Shown: positions 8,658 through 18,187, numbered from the stretch's first letter. The stretch: DNA of 64,000 nucleotides from Streptomyces sp. DG2A-72 (GCF_030499575.1 NZ_JASTLC010000001.1:2318001-2382000), one strand, 5' to 3'. Translations and numbers: made by a program. The notes: generated by a model from the letters alone, not told the origin.

Positions 8658-9647
8658 ATGCTTGCTGCCATCGCCATCTCCCAGAGCGCGACCGAGCCGC
8701 TGTCGGGGCTCGTCCTCAGGGACATCCTCGAACCCGAGCCGCGCCCGGGCTGGTCGACCGTCCGTGTGGTCTCGTCGTCGCTCAACATGCACGACCTGTG
8801 GACCCTGCGCGGTGTCGGTCATCCGCCCGAGCGGCTGCCCATCGTCCTTGGCTGCGACGCGGCCGGCTACGACGAGCACGGCAACGAGGTGCTCGTCCAC
8901 CCGGTCATCGCCGACCCGGACGCCGGTCTCGGCGACGAGACGCTGGACCCGGGGCGTGCGCTGCTGTCGGAGCAGCACCACGGGGCGTTCGCCGAGTACC
9001 TGTCCGTGCCCACGCGCAACCTGATCCCCAAGCCGTCCTGGCTCAGCTTCGACGAGGCCGCCTGTCTGCCCGTCGCCTGGGGCACGGCGTACCGCATGCT
9101 CTTCACCCAGGCGGGAATCCGCGCGGGCAACCGGGTCCTGGTCCAGGGCGCGGGAGGCGGCGTCGCCTCGGCCGCGATCAAGCTGGCCGTGGCCGCGGGC
9201 GCCGTCGTGTACGCCACCAGCCGCAGCGAGGACAAGCGGCGGCAGGCCGAGTCGTGGGGAGCGCGCAAGGCCGTACCGACCGGCGAGCGGCTGCCCGAGC
9301 GCGTGGACGTGGTGGTGGAGACGGTCGGCGAGGCCACCTGGTCGCACTCCATGAAGGCACTGCGTCCGGGCGGCACGATCGTCATTGCCGGAGCCACCAG
9401 CGGCACCAACCCGCCCGCCGACCTCGGCCGGATCTTCTACCTCCAGCAGCGCGTCCTCGGCTCGACCGGCTGCACCCGCTCCGAACTGGTCTCGCTGCTG
9501 AAGCTCATGGACGCCACCGGCCTGCGCCCGGTGATCGACCGCACGCTGCCGCTGGACGAGATCCACAAGGGCTTCCAGCTCATGATCGACGGGCGGCTCA
9601 CCGGCAAGCTCGTCATCCACCCACCGTCTCAGGGAGATCCGTCGTGA
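8658..9647 (+). CDS. MDR-family zinc-independent alcohol dehydrogenase/quinone reductase
   Basis: Medium-chain dehydrogenase/reductase of 329 residues. The N-terminal GroES-like domain is followed by an NAD(P)-binding fold with VLVQGAGGGVASAAIKLA near residues 156-173. No structural-zinc cysteine cluster is seen, so it resembles quinone-oxidoreductase-type members. ATG 8658 has a GGGGGAG site upstream. It leads the rightward operon and its stop overlaps the MhpB start (GTGA). It could reduce an aldehyde, enone or acyl side chain of the substrate before or during ring attack. No such enzyme belongs to the E. coli hca/mhp pathway, so its role here is unknown. Confidence 0.8.
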   Translation: MLAAIAISQSATEPLSGLVLRDILEPEPRPGWSTVRVVSSSLNMHDLWTLRGVGHPPERLPIVLGCDAAGYDEHGNEVLVHPVIADPDAGLGDETLDPGRALLSEQHHGAFAEYLSVPTRNLIPKPSWLSFDEAACLPVAWGTAYRMLFTQAGIRAGNRVLVQGAGGGVASAAIKLAVAAGAVVYATSRSEDKRRQAESWGARKAVPTGERLPERVDVVVETVGEATWSHSMKALRPGGTIVIAGATSGTNPPADLGRIFYLQQRVLGSTGCTRSELVSLLKLMDATGLRPVIDRTLPLDEIHKGFQLMIDGRLTGKLVIHPPSQGDPS

Positions 9648-10591
9648 ACACCGCCGCCGTAGGGCTGTCCCACTCGCCCTTGATCGGCAAGAACGATCCT
9701 GCGCCCGAGGTCCTCGCCGCCGCAGAGGAAGCCGTCGAGGGCGCGCGTTCCTTCGTCCGTGCCTTCGACCCGGAACTGGTCGTCCTGTACGCGCCCGACC
9801 ACTACAACGGCTTCTTCTACAAGGAGATGCCGCCCTTCTGCCTGGCCACCGAGGCGAACGCCGTCGGCGATTTCGGTTCCACGGCGGGCCCGCTGTCCGT
9901 CGACACCGACGCCGCCCGCGCTCTCGCGCGCGGGGTCCTGGACCGCGGCGTGGACCTGACCGTCTCGGCCCGGATGACCGTCGACCACGGCTTCGTCCAA
10001 CCGCTGGAGGTCCTCTTCGGCGGCATCGACAAGGTGCCGGTCGTGCCGGTGTTCGTGAACGGCGTGGCCACCCCACTCGGCCCGGTCGGCCGAATCCGGG
10101 CACTCGGGACCGCGATCGGCGAGGCGGCCTCCGCGCTGGACCGCCGGGTGCTTTTCCTCGGCTCCGGCGGGCTCTCCCACGACCCGCCCGTCCCGGTCCT
10201 CGACGGCGCCCCGCCCCGGGTCGCCGACGCCCTCATCGAGGGCCACCCGCCCACACCCGAACAGCGCGCCCGGGGTGAGGAGCGCGTGGTCCAGGCGGGC
10301 CGCGACTACGCCGCCGGCTCGACCCGCATGATCCCCATCAACCCCGACTGGGACAACCTCGTCCTGGACACCCTGGAGAGCGGCCGCCTCGCGGACGTCG
10401 ACAGCTGGAGCGTGGAGTGGATGGGTTCCGAAGGCGGCGGCTCGGCCCACGAGGTCCGCACCTGGATCGCGGCCTTCGCATCCCTCGCGGCCACCGGCCC
10501 GTACCGCATGACCTCCCGCTTCTACGAGCCGATCCCCGAATGGATCGCCGGCTTCGCCGTGGCGACCGCGGAACAGGAGACGAACCGATGA
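9644..10591 (+). CDS. mhpB: 3-(2,3-Dihydroxyphenyl)propionate 1,2-dioxygenase, MhpB type
   Basis: Class III (LigB-type) extradiol dioxygenase of 315 residues, against 314 for E. coli MhpB. The AAVGLSHSPLIG N-terminus carries the first iron-binding His, VLYAPDHYNGFFY is the second conserved block, and MTVDHGFVQPLEVLFGG contains the catalytic/iron-ligand region. It cleaves the catechol ring meta to the hydroxyls using Fe(II). GTG 9644 overlaps the preceding stop and the gene overlaps mhpD by ATGA. Its presence is the best evidence that the pathway intermediate is 2,3-dihydroxyphenylpropionate or its cinnamate analogue. Confidence 0.92.
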   Translation: MNTAAVGLSHSPLIGKNDPAPEVLAAAEEAVEGARSFVRAFDPELVVLYAPDHYNGFFYKEMPPFCLATEANAVGDFGSTAGPLSVDTDAARALARGVLDRGVDLTVSARMTVDHGFVQPLEVLFGGIDKVPVVPVFVNGVATPLGPVGRIRALGTAIGEAASALDRRVLFLGSGGLSHDPPVPVLDGAPPRVADALIEGHPPTPEQRARGEERVVQAGRDYAAGSTRMIPINPDWDNLVLDTLESGRLADVDSWSVEWMGSEGGGSAHEVRTWIAAFASLAATGPYRMTSRFYEPIPEWIAGFAVATAEQETNR

Positions 10592-11385
10592 CCACCGAGC
10601 GCGAACAGGCGATCGCCGAAGCGGCGGACAGACTGACGACGGCCGCCGTCAAGCGCGAACCGTGCTCCCCGGTCCGTGACCTGCTGGGCACCACCGACAT
10701 CCGCAGCGCGTACGAGGTCCAGCGCCGCCTCAACGCCCGGCGGACGGACGTCGTCACGGGCCGCAAGATCGGTCTCACCTCACCCGCCGTGCAGAAGCAA
10801 CTCGGCGTGGACCAGCCCGACTTCGGCGTCCTGTTCTCCGACATGGACGTCTCCGCCCTCGACGAAGTGCCCACTACACGGCTGCTGCAGCCGAAGGTCG
10901 AAGCGGAGATCGCCTTCCTCCTCGCCACCGACCTGGACGGCGACGATCTCGACCTGGCCGCCGTCCGCGCCGCGGTCGCCTACGCGGTGCCCGCCCTGGA
11001 GATCGTGGACAGCCGCGTCGCCGACTGGGACATCACCATCACCGACACCGTCGCCGACAACGCCTCCAGCGGACTGTACGTCCTCGGCGAGTCCCGTCTT
11101 CCCCTCAAGGCGTTCGAGCCGCGCGAGGCGACCATGCGGATGTACGTCGACGATGTCCCCGTCTCCGAGGGCACCGGCGCCGCGTGCCTCGGCGACCCCC
11201 TCAACGCCCTGCTGTGGCTGGCCCGTACGGCACGCGAGTACGGCGATCCGCTGCGCGCCGGCCAGGTCGTCCTCTCCGGCGCGCTCGGCCCCATGGTCAG
11301 CGTCGCCCCAGGCGTCACCGTCCTCGCGGAGATCTCCACGCTGGGTACGGTCACCGCCACGTTCACCGACAAGGAGCCGTCATGA
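10588..11385 (+). CDS. mhpD: 2-Hydroxypenta-2,4-dienoate hydratase, MhpD type
   Basis: Hydratase of the FAH-related MhpD family, 265 residues. It adds water to 2-hydroxypenta-2,4-dienoate to give 4-hydroxy-2-oxovalerate. The [23 protein letters not shown] block, the metal-binding KVEAEIAF and [13 protein letters not shown] segments, and [10 protein letters not shown] near the C-terminus match the family. It is coupled at both ends by 4-base overlaps to mhpB and mhpF. Confidence 0.92.
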   Translation: MTTEREQAIAEAADRLTTAAVKREPCSPVRDLLGTTDIRSAYEVQRRLNARRTDVVTGRKIGLTSPAVQKQLGVDQPDFGVLFSDMDVSALDEVPTTRLLQPKVEAEIAFLLATDLDGDDLDLAAVRAAVAYAVPALEIVDSRVADWDITITDTVADNASSGLYVLGESRLPLKAFEPREATMRMYVDDVPVSEGTGAACLGDPLNALLWLARTAREYGDPLRAGQVVLSGALGPMVSVAPGVTVLAEISTLGTVTATFTDKEPS

Positions 11386-12335
11386 CCCCCGTGCAGAAGA
11401 CGAAAGTGGCCGTGATCGGCTCCGGCAACATCGGCACCGACCTGATGATCAAGGTGCTCCGTCTCTCCGAGACCCTGGAGATGGCAGCGATGGCCGGCAT
11501 CGACCCGGACTCCGACGGGCTCGCCCGGGCCCGCCGCCTGAAGGTGCCCACGACCCATGAGGGCGTCGACGGCCTGATCCGCATGGACGGTTTCGACGAG
11601 ATCGACATCGTCTTCGACGCCACCTCTGCCAAGGCCCACGTCGCCAACGCCGAGAAGCTCGCCCCTTTCGGCAAGCGGCTCGTCGACCTCACCCCCGCGG
11701 CGATCGGTCCGTTCGTCGTGCCGCCGGTCAACCTCGACGACAACCTGCACGCCGCCGACGTCAACATGGTCACCTGCGGCGGCCAGGCCACCATCCCGAT
11801 CGTCCACGCCGTCGCCCGTGCGACGCCCGTCCCGTACGCGGAGATCGTCGCGTCCATCGCGTCGAAGTCGGCCGGGCCCGGTACCCGCGCCAACATCGAC
11901 GAGTTCACCGAGACCACCGCCGCGGCGATCCGGACCGTCGGCGGCGCGACGCGCGGCAAGGCGATCATCGTCCTCAACCCCGCCGAGCCCCCGCTGATCA
12001 TGCGGGACACGGTGTTCTGCCTGATCGGTGACGCCGACCACGAAGCGATCCGTGCCTCCGTCGCGGACATGGTGGCCGAGGTCGCCCAGTACGTCCCCGG
12101 CTACCGGCTCAAGCAGGACGTCCAGTTCACCTCCGTACCGGCCGACGAACCGGTCCACACCCTGCTGCCCGCCGACGCACCGAAGGTGACGACGCACGTG
12201 TCGGTGTTCCTGGAGGTGGAGGGCGCCGCCCACTACCTCCCCGCCTACGCGGGCAACCTCGACATCATGACCTCGGCCGCGCTGCGCACCGCGGAGCGCA
12301 TCGCCCGGCACGCACGACAGGGGGCATCCGCATGA
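11382..12335 (+). CDS. mhpF: Acetaldehyde dehydrogenase (acylating), MhpF type
   Basis: CoA-acylating acetaldehyde dehydrogenase of 317 residues. NAD-binding motif [11 protein letters not shown] is at residues 11-21 and the catalytic cysteine is Cys132 in [11 protein letters not shown]. It converts acetaldehyde, NAD+ and CoA to acetyl-CoA and works in a channelled complex with the aldolase encoded immediately downstream, with which it overlaps by 4 bases. Length and motifs are normal for the family. Confidence 0.93.
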   Translation: MTPVQKTKVAVIGSGNIGTDLMIKVLRLSETLEMAAMAGIDPDSDGLARARRLKVPTTHEGVDGLIRMDGFDEIDIVFDATSAKAHVANAEKLAPFGKRLVDLTPAAIGPFVVPPVNLDDNLHAADVNMVTCGGQATIPIVHAVARATPVPYAEIVASIASKSAGPGTRANIDEFTETTAAAIRTVGGATRGKAIIVLNPAEPPLIMRDTVFCLIGDADHEAIRASVADMVAEVAQYVPGYRLKQDVQFTSVPADEPVHTLLPADAPKVTTHVSVFLEVEGAAHYLPAYAGNLDIMTSAALRTAERIARHARQGASA

Positions 12336-13348
12336 CCACCAGCCTCTACATCCAGGACGTCACCCTGCGGGACGGCATGCACGCCGTACGGCACCGCATC
12401 GCCCCCGCCGACGTCCAGCGCATCGTCGCCGCCCTGGACGCGGCCGGCGTGGACGCCATCGAGGTCGCCCACGGCGACGGCCTGGCCGGCGGCTCCCTCA
12501 ACTACGGCGCCGGCAGCCACACGGACTGGGAATGGATCGAAGCAGCCGCCTCGGTCCTCGAACGGGCCACGCTCACCACGCTCCTGCTCCCCGGCATCGG
12601 CACCATCGCCGAACTGAAGCAGGCCTACGCGCTCGGTGTCCGCTCGGTCCGCATCGCCACCCACTGCACCGAGGCCGACGTGGCCGCCCAGCACATCGCC
12701 ACGGCCCGCGATCTCGGCATGGACGTCTCCGGTTTCCTCATGCTCAGCCACATGGCCCCGGCCTCGGAACTGGCCGAGCAGGCACGGCTGATGGAGTCCT
12801 ACGGCGCCCACTGCGTCTACGTCACCGACTCGGGCGGCCGCCTGACGATGGACAGTGTGCGGGAGCGGGTCCGTGCCTACCGCGACGTCCTGCTGCCGGA
12901 GACCCAGATCGGCATCCACGCCCACCAGAACCTCTCCCTGGCAGTGGCCAACTCGGTCGTCGCCGTCGAGGAGGGGGTCACCAGGGTGGACGCGTCCCTC
13001 GCCGGGCACGGCGCGGGGGCGGGCAACTGCCCGATCGAACCGTTCGTCGCCGTCGCCACCCTCAACGAGTGGAAGCACGGCTGCGACCTGTTCGCCCTGC
13101 AGGACGCGGCGGACGATCTCGTACGACCGCTGCAGGACCGTCCGGTCCAGGTCGACCGCGAGACGCTCACCCTCGGCTACGCCGGCGTCTACTCCAGCTT
13201 CCTCCGGCACGCCGAGGCAGCCTCCCGGCAGTACGGCATCGACGTACGCAGCATCCTGCTGGAGGTGGGCAGGCGGGGGCTGGTCGGCGGGCAGGAGGAC
13301 ATGATCGTCGACATCGCGCTGGATCTGTTGGGTCCGGCCCGGGGCTGA
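12332..13348 (+). CDS. mhpE: 4-Hydroxy-2-oxovalerate aldolase, MhpE type
   Basis: Class II (metal-dependent) aldolase of 338 residues. The N-terminal [13 protein letters not shown] motif, the metal-binding [12 protein letters not shown] segment and the C-terminal channel-forming domain match MhpE/DmpG. It splits 4-hydroxy-2-oxovalerate into pyruvate and acetaldehyde; the latter passes to MhpF. It ends the rightward operon and converges on the IclR gene. Confidence 0.93.
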   Translation: MTTSLYIQDVTLRDGMHAVRHRIAPADVQRIVAALDAAGVDAIEVAHGDGLAGGSLNYGAGSHTDWEWIEAAASVLERATLTTLLLPGIGTIAELKQAYALGVRSVRIATHCTEADVAAQHIATARDLGMDVSGFLMLSHMAPASELAEQARLMESYGAHCVYVTDSGGRLTMDSVRERVRAYRDVLLPETQIGIHAHQNLSLAVANSVVAVEEGVTRVDASLAGHGAGAGNCPIEPFVAVATLNEWKHGCDLFALQDAADDLVRPLQDRPVQVDRETLTLGYAGVYSSFLRHAEAASRQYGIDVRSILLEVGRRGLVGGQEDMIVDIALDLLGPARG

Positions 13349-13370
13349 CGCGGTACGGGTCCGGCCCCGG
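13339..13370. terminator. Possible hairpin between convergent mhpE and iclR genes
   Basis: CCGGGGC at 13339-13345 pairs perfectly with GCCCCGG at 13364-13370 across an 18-base loop, overlapping the mhpE stop codon. There is no U-run, as is common in actinobacteria. In DNA this GC-rich such a 7-base stem can arise by chance. Confidence 0.3.
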
Positions 13371-13414
13371 CATGAAGTCCTACAGGGCTGGGCCCGGGGC
13401 AGAGTTGGTACGGG

Positions 13415-14221
13415 TTACGGGCGCGGCAGTCGGCCGGCCTGCTGCTGCGCCGCCCGTGCGGCCCATGCCTGCGAGGCCGCGGCGGCGACTCGCCGTGCCT
13501 GCGCACTCAGCCGGCGCGTGTCGATCTGGCCGAGCCGGCCGGCGATCGACAGGGCCGCGACCGCCCGGCCTGCGCGGTTCAGCACCGGTGCCGCTACACA
13601 GGCCAGCCCCGGCTGGTATTCCTCGTTGTCGAGGGAGACACCGGTGCGGCGGATGCCGTCCAGTTCGGCGGACAGGGCGTCGGGGTCGGTGAGTGTGCTC
13701 GGAGTGAAGGGCCGCAGCGGCTCTGACAGCGCCCGTTCCGCGGCCTGGGAGTCGTAGGCGAGCAGGACCTTGCCGACCGCCGTCGCGTAGGCCGGGAGCC
13801 GACCGCCGATCCTGGACGGCACGGGCGCGGGCCGGTGGCCGTAGAGCTTGGCCAGGTAGACGACGTGCGGGCCGTCGAGGACCGCCAGGTGCACCGTCTC
13901 CCGGGTCGCCTCGTACAGGTCGGCCAGGTAGGGCAGCAGGACGTCACGGACGCTCTCGGAGCCTGGCGCATAGACGGCCTTCCCCAGATGGTGCAGGCGC
14001 TCGCCGAGCCGGTAGTCCGTTCCGACGCGCTCCACCACGCCGTTGCGCTCCAGCATGCCGAGCACGCGGTACGCGGTCGACTTGCTCATCTGCGCCCGCC
14101 GCGCGAGTTCGCTGACGCCGGTTTCCCCACCGAACCTGTCGCCCAGGGCGACGAGGAGGCTGATGGCCTTGTCGACGGCGGCTCGGTCATCCCTCGCGGG
14201 GCCGGCAAGAGTTGCGGTCAT
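13415..14221 (-). CDS. IclR-family transcriptional regulator
   Basis: Regulator of 268 residues. An N-terminal winged helix-turn-helix (GVSELARRAQMSKSTAYRVLGML, near residues 35-57) is followed by the IclR effector-binding domain (ETVHLAVLDGPHVVYL, VGKVLLAYDS, NEEYQPGLACVAAPVLNRAG). IclR proteins often sense aromatic acids and control catabolic operons. It lies convergent to the mhp-type operon and divergent from the XRE-cupin gene, so it is the leading candidate regulator of the phenylpropionate-type genes. Effector and targets are not shown by the sequence. Confidence 0.9.
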   Translation of the reverse strand: MTATLAGPARDDRAAVDKAISLLVALGDRFGGETGVSELARRAQMSKSTAYRVLGMLERNGVVERVGTDYRLGERLHHLGKAVYAPGSESVRDVLLPYLADLYEATRETVHLAVLDGPHVVYLAKLYGHRPAPVPSRIGGRLPAYATAVGKVLLAYDSQAAERALSEPLRPFTPSTLTDPDALSAELDGIRRTGVSLDNEEYQPGLACVAAPVLNRAGRAVAALSIAGRLGQIDTRRLSAQARRVAAAASQAWAARAAQQQAGRLPRP

Positions 14222-14247
14222 GGTTGTTCACCTCGACTCCGAGAGAT

Positions 14248-14349
14248 GGTGTCACTTTCAATAGACCACCCGTTAAGCTTTATGTGACAAGAATGCGAGC
14301 CCATCGGGTGTTCGTCAATAATGACGGGATGCACATTAAAAGTGACACC
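14248..14349. promoter_or_regulatory. Paired inverted 11-mers in the iclR/XRE divergent region
   Basis: GGTGTCACTTT at 14248-14258 and its exact reverse complement AAAGTGACACC at 14339-14349 flank the divergent promoters. Agreement extends further to 14 of 15 positions. A partial copy (TGTGACAA) is at 14283-14290. The right copy lies inside the first codons of the XRE gene as called. This looks like a pair of operator sites permitting looping or autoregulation; which protein binds is not known. Confidence 0.55.
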
Positions 14350-14961
14350 CTGGCCCGGGAGAACGAGCTCGTCGCCCGCAACGTGCGCCGCTTCCGGCTG
14401 GAGCGGGCGATGTCTCTCGGCGAGCTGGCCCGCCGGTCCGGCCTCTCGAAGCAGACGCTCTCCAAGATCGAGCAGGGCGTGGGCAACCCCACCGTGGAGA
14501 CCCTGTCCCTGCTGGGGACCGCGCTCGACGTGCCTGCACGCCGCCTGCTGACGGAGTGGGGCACTCCGGTCTACGTCCAGCGGCAGGGCGAGGGCGAGTG
14601 GTCCGAGGCGGCGAACTGGACCGAGCGCCTCCTGGACGAGACGTACGGCTCCGGCTACGTCCGCACCCTCGTCCTGCGCCTGGAACGGGGTCACCGGGAC
14701 CCCGAGCCGATCCCCGCGCACAGCGCCGGCACCCTGCATCACATCTACGTGATCACCGGAAAGCTCCGTACCGGCCCGCTCACCGAACCGGTGGACCTTG
14801 CGGCCGGTGACTTCGTCCGTTTCCCGGGAGACGTACCCCATCGCCACATCTGCCTCAGTGAACGCGTCGTGGCCCATGCGGTCACCACGCTGCCGCAGGT
14901 CCGCCAGTTCGGCCCGACCATCACGAAAGGCGGGGTGGGCCGTGGCGCTGACGCGCGGTGA
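14329..14961 (+). CDS. XRE-cupin transcriptional regulator
   Basis: A 210-residue regulator with an N-terminal lambda-repressor-like helix-turn-helix (LGELARRSGLSKQTLSKIEQG near residues 24-44) and a C-terminal cupin sensor domain (IPAHSAGTLHHIYVITGKL, then GDFVRFPGDVPHRHIC). Proteins of this plan bind small ligands or metal in the cupin. ATG 14329 is chosen because the domain begins soon after; an upstream ATG at 14293 is possible. It is divergent from iclR. With two regulators side by side, one may sense substrate and the other a pathway intermediate. Confidence 0.85.
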   Translation: MHIKSDTLARENELVARNVRRFRLERAMSLGELARRSGLSKQTLSKIEQGVGNPTVETLSLLGTALDVPARRLLTEWGTPVYVQRQGEGEWSEAANWTERLLDETYGSGYVRTLVLRLERGHRDPEPIPAHSAGTLHHIYVITGKLRTGPLTEPVDLAAGDFVRFPGDVPHRHICLSERVVAHAVTTLPQVRQFGPTITKGGVGRGADAR

Positions 14962-15006
14962 CACCACATCGGCCCGGGCCGTGGTCGGCTCTACGGGACT
15001 GCCTCC

Positions 15007-15300
15007 TCAAGGCCGCTGTGGCGCGAGGGCGAGCTGCAGGGTGTCCCAGTAACTGGGGAGCCCCTTGACGTGGACTTCGCCGTCGACGCAGATCGTCTCG
15101 CCAGTGATCCAGGCGGCGTCTTCGCCGGCGAGGAACCGGACGACCTTGGCGACGTCGCCGGGCTCTCCGATGCGGCCGAGCGGGGTGCGTTCGAGGACGG
15201 CGTCGCCGAACAGGCCGGTGGTCATGTGGTGGGACTCGGTCAGTGTCGTGCGCGTGAGGCCGGGGGCGACGGCGTTGACCCGGATGCCGTGTCTGCCCGG
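15007..15300 (-). pseudogene. C-terminal remnant of an SDR dehydrogenase
   Basis: The frame encodes only the last third of a short-chain dehydrogenase: GRHGIRVNAVAPGLTRTTL, then PLGRIGEPGDVAKVVRFLAG and ITGETICVDGE. The nucleotide-binding N-terminus and the YxxxK site are absent and the upstream sequence is unrelated. It is a truncated, presumably inactive gene. Confidence 0.8.
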
Positions 15301-15451
15301 CGCGGCCAACGGAATCGGCGCTCCCGAAGCGGGGATGTGTTCGGCGCCCCTGACGGCGGAGGCCGGCGAACGCCCCACACTGTGCGCCGCCGCCTGCCAG
15401 AACGCCGCGCCATTCGCCTTTGGGCCGCCCCAGCGGCCGTGCCCCCGCGTC

Positions 15452-16600
15452 TCAGCGGAGCAGCGACTTGCCGATGATCTCCTTCATGATCTCGGTCGTG
15501 CCGGCGAACAGTGTGCTGGCCCGGGTGTCGACGAAGTCCCTGGCGATCGGATACTCCGTCATGTAGCCGTATCCGCCGTGCAGTTGCAGACAGCGGGAGA
15601 CGAGGTGCTGCTGGCGTTCGGTCACCCACCACTTGGCCATCGCCGCCTCGGTGTCCGTCAGACGGCCGGAGGCCAGTTCGGCGACGCAGCGGTCCGTGAA
15701 GGTCTGCGCGATCTCCGTCTCGGTCGCCAGTTCGGCCAGGGTGAACCGGGTCGCCTGTAGCTCGGACAGCGGGCGCCCAAACACGATCCGGTCCCGGGTG
15801 TAGGCGATGGTCTCCTCCAGGACCCGCCGCATGGTGGCGGCGGCGGTCACGGTGACGCTGAGACGCTCCTGCGACAGGTTCCGCTTCAGGTACTCCATGC
15901 CCCGCCCTTCCTCGCCGAGCAGATTCGCGGCCGGTACGAGCACGTCGGTGAAGGACAGTTCGGCGGTGTCCTGGGCGGACAGGCCGAGCTTGTCGAGCTT
16001 GCGGCCCCGTTCAAACCCGGGCATGCCCCGCTCCACCACCAGCAGGTTGAGCCCCTCCTGCCCGTCGTCGGCCGTCGTGCGGGCCACGACGATCACGAGG
16101 TCGGCGAGGATGCCGTTGCTGATGAAGATCTTGGTGCCGTTCAGCAGGTAACCGTCCCGGCGCCGTTCGGCACGCGTCCGTATCCCCCGCAGATCACTGC
16201 CGGCGCCGGGCTCGGTCATGGCGATGGCGGCGACCAGGCTTCCGTCGGCAAGCCCAGGCAGCCAGCGCGCCTTCTGTTCCGGGGTGGCAAGTGCGCGGAA
16301 GTAGGGGGCGACCAGGTCGGTGAAACCGTTGAGGTTCATGACGACCGAGGTGGCGCCCGCACGGCACAGCTCCTCGTTGAGAACCGCGTTGTAACGGAAG
16401 TCGTCCACGCCGCTGCCGCCGTACTCCTCCTCCACACCCAGCCCGAGCAGTCCCACGGCGCCCGCGGCCCGATACAGCACACGGTCGACCTGGCCGGCCG
16501 CCTCCCAGGAGGCAAGGTGGGGGGTGACCTCCTTGGCGACGAACGCCCGGACCATGGCCCGGAAGTCCTGTTGGTCGGTGTCGTAGATCTCTCTCTTCAC
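15452..16600 (-). CDS. Acyl-CoA dehydrogenase
   Basis: FAD-dependent acyl-CoA dehydrogenase of 382 residues. The FAD-contact motif AMTEPGAGSDL, the ISNG segment and the C-terminal LQLHGGYGYMTEYPIARDFVDTR block carrying the catalytic base match the family. GTG 16600 has GGAGG ten bases upstream; an ATG at 16630 is an alternative. It would introduce an alpha,beta double bond in an acyl-CoA. Together with the CoA ligase at 1611 it could shorten or desaturate an arylalkanoic side chain, but the two are not in one operon. Confidence 0.9.
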   Translation of the reverse strand: MKREIYDTDQQDFRAMVRAFVAKEVTPHLASWEAAGQVDRVLYRAAGAVGLLGLGVEEEYGGSGVDDFRYNAVLNEELCRAGATSVVMNLNGFTDLVAPYFRALATPEQKARWLPGLADGSLVAAIAMTEPGAGSDLRGIRTRAERRRDGYLLNGTKIFISNGILADLVIVVARTTADDGQEGLNLLVVERGMPGFERGRKLDKLGLSAQDTAELSFTDVLVPAANLLGEEGRGMEYLKRNLSQERLSVTVTAAATMRRVLEETIAYTRDRIVFGRPLSELQATRFTLAELATETEIAQTFTDRCVAELASGRLTDTEAAMAKWWVTERQQHLVSRCLQLHGGYGYMTEYPIARDFVDTRASTLFAGTTEIMKEIIGKSLLR

Positions 16601-16753
16601 AGGGGTCGCGCCTCCTCTGTCGTCCTGCATCCGGTGCTGTGCGAGGTCAGCACCCCATTGCCGTACAGCCGGCGCGCGAGCCGCGGACCGCTGCAGCCGT
16701 TGCTCCTGATGGGCGGCCGGGCCCGGCCGCCCATCAGGAGTGGGTTGAGGGCC

Positions 16754-17470
16754 TCAGGGAAGAGGGATGGCCACCACCTTGAATTCGGCGGCCGGGTTGC
16801 CGACGTTGGAGAAGTTTTCGCCGAAGTTGGCGTCGACTACGTAGAGGCGGCAGCCGAACGTCTTGGCCGCGGTCGGCCATGCGGCGCCCGGCACCTCGGT
16901 CGTGCCGAGGACCCACCCGTCGGTCAGCGACCGCGAAAGCTCGATCTTGGCCATGCCCTTGGGGTTGACCGCATACAGGATCCGCCCGATCAGCACAACA
17001 CCGTCAGCCCCGTCCCGGGTGCCGGTGATCCGCCGGGCGTCGGCCGTCCCGGCGGTGTCGGTCGGCACGAGGTAAAGGGCCCAACCCCCCTCGGCGGTCT
17101 GGGACTGGGCCACGATCAGGTGCCTGCCGTCGGGCGTGACCTCGATGCCGTTGGCGTTGATACCGGCACTGGTCTGAGCCCAGTCGCCGCCCAGCGCGGC
17201 CTTCTCGGGCGCGCCGATACTGCCGTCGGGCCCGATCGGCACCCGGATGAGGGCCGGGACGCGGCTGACGGTGAACCAGGCCGCGTCGCGGGTCACGGTC
17301 ACGTCGTTGAGGAACGCGGCATCCGGGACGGTGACGTCGGCCGGCAACGCGCCGGACTCCGTGTCATACACCCGGAAACCGGTGAGGACGCTGTCACCGC
17401 CGGCAACCCAGAGCCGGCCGAAGCGGTCGATGTCCATGCCGGCCGCCTTTCCGATATTGACGCTCCACCG
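16754..17470 (-). pseudogene. SMP-30/gluconolactonase-like beta-propeller, N-terminus lost
   Basis: About 235 residues resembling the C-terminal part of actinobacterial SMP-30/gluconolactonase/LRE proteins: DIDRFGRLWVAGG, FLNDVTVTRDAAWFT, NANGIEVTPDGRHLIVAQS, RDGADGVVLIGRILYAV. The signal peptide and first blades expected for the family are missing; sequence upstream of about 17470 is unrelated and runs into the neighbouring gene. An internal GTG could still give a short protein, but a functional propeller is unlikely. Confidence 0.65.
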
Positions 17471-17541
17471 ACTGGCGGTCCGGCACCGGCGAACCCGGCG
17501 CCCTGGACTGTTCAGAGACTGTTGGCCACTGGAGGGCTGTG

Positions 17542-18111
17542 TCAGCGGGTGCGCTGGAGCTTGTCGAGGATTTGGGTGGTGGTGGCGGTCTCGCCGAGGC
17601 GGGGGAAGATGTTGTGGATGCTGTTGTGGTGGGCGTCGGGGTTCATGTCGGTCATTGCGTCGGTGGCGAGGACGACGTGGTAGCCGTGTTCGTGTGCGGC
17701 CCGTGCGGAGGATTCCACGCCGATGCTGGTGGCGACGCCCGCCAGTACGACCTGGGTGACGCCGGCCTTTTGCAGGTCGTCGTGGACGGTGGTGCCGCCG
17801 AAGGCGCTCCACCGCTGCCTGATGACGCGGATGTCACCGAGCTGTGGGGCGAGTTCGTCGACGGGGTCGGCAAAGTCCGGCTGTGGGATGAAGTCCGCAG
17901 GCCCGTTCACCTCGGTGCGTCCGGGGGTATCGCCCAGGATGCTGACCAGCGCGACCGGCAGACCGCGGGAGCGGAAGGCGGCGGCCAGATCGGCGGCGTG
18001 CTGGATGACCTGCTTCAGGCCGTCAGTGTCCCCGCCCGGCATGGCGAGGATGCCCTTCTGCAGGTCGACCACGATCAGGGCGGGCTTCGCGTCAACCGTG
18101 GAGAGTGTCAC
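17542..18111 (-). CDS. Isochorismatase-fold hydrolase homologue without the catalytic Cys
   Basis: A 189-residue protein with the cysteine-hydrolase (isochorismatase) fold. The first active-site Asp is Asp16 in IVVDLQKG. The usual nucleophile position, normally a Cys in a G-x-x-T-x-x-C-V-x-x-T-A-R context, reads GVATSIGVESSAR, so glycine 131 stands where cysteine is expected. This subfamily pattern may be conserved rather than a mutation. Function is therefore uncertain: a non-cysteine hydrolase, a binding protein, or inactive. GTG start at 18111. It is divergently transcribed from a TetR gene, which probably controls it. Confidence 0.85.
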   Translation of the reverse strand: MTLSTVDAKPALIVVDLQKGILAMPGGDTDGLKQVIQHAADLAAAFRSRGLPVALVSILGDTPGRTEVNGPADFIPQPDFADPVDELAPQLGDIRVIRQRWSAFGGTTVHDDLQKAGVTQVVLAGVATSIGVESSARAAHEHGYHVVLATDAMTDMNPDAHHNSIHNIFPRLGETATTTQILDKLQRTR

Positions 18112-18187
18112 TTCGGATTCCGTTCTCGTGCGTGACGGGGCGCGCCCGCCTCTGGTACGCGAAGCCTCAAAGGCTGCACGGGAGTTT

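Noticed and set aside
7186..9024. A rightward open frame of about 610 codons covering the dioxygenase alpha gene and the start of the MDR gene
   Set aside because: It lies mostly antisense to the Rieske alpha subunit and in a wrong frame of the MDR gene; no motifs or ribosome binding site.
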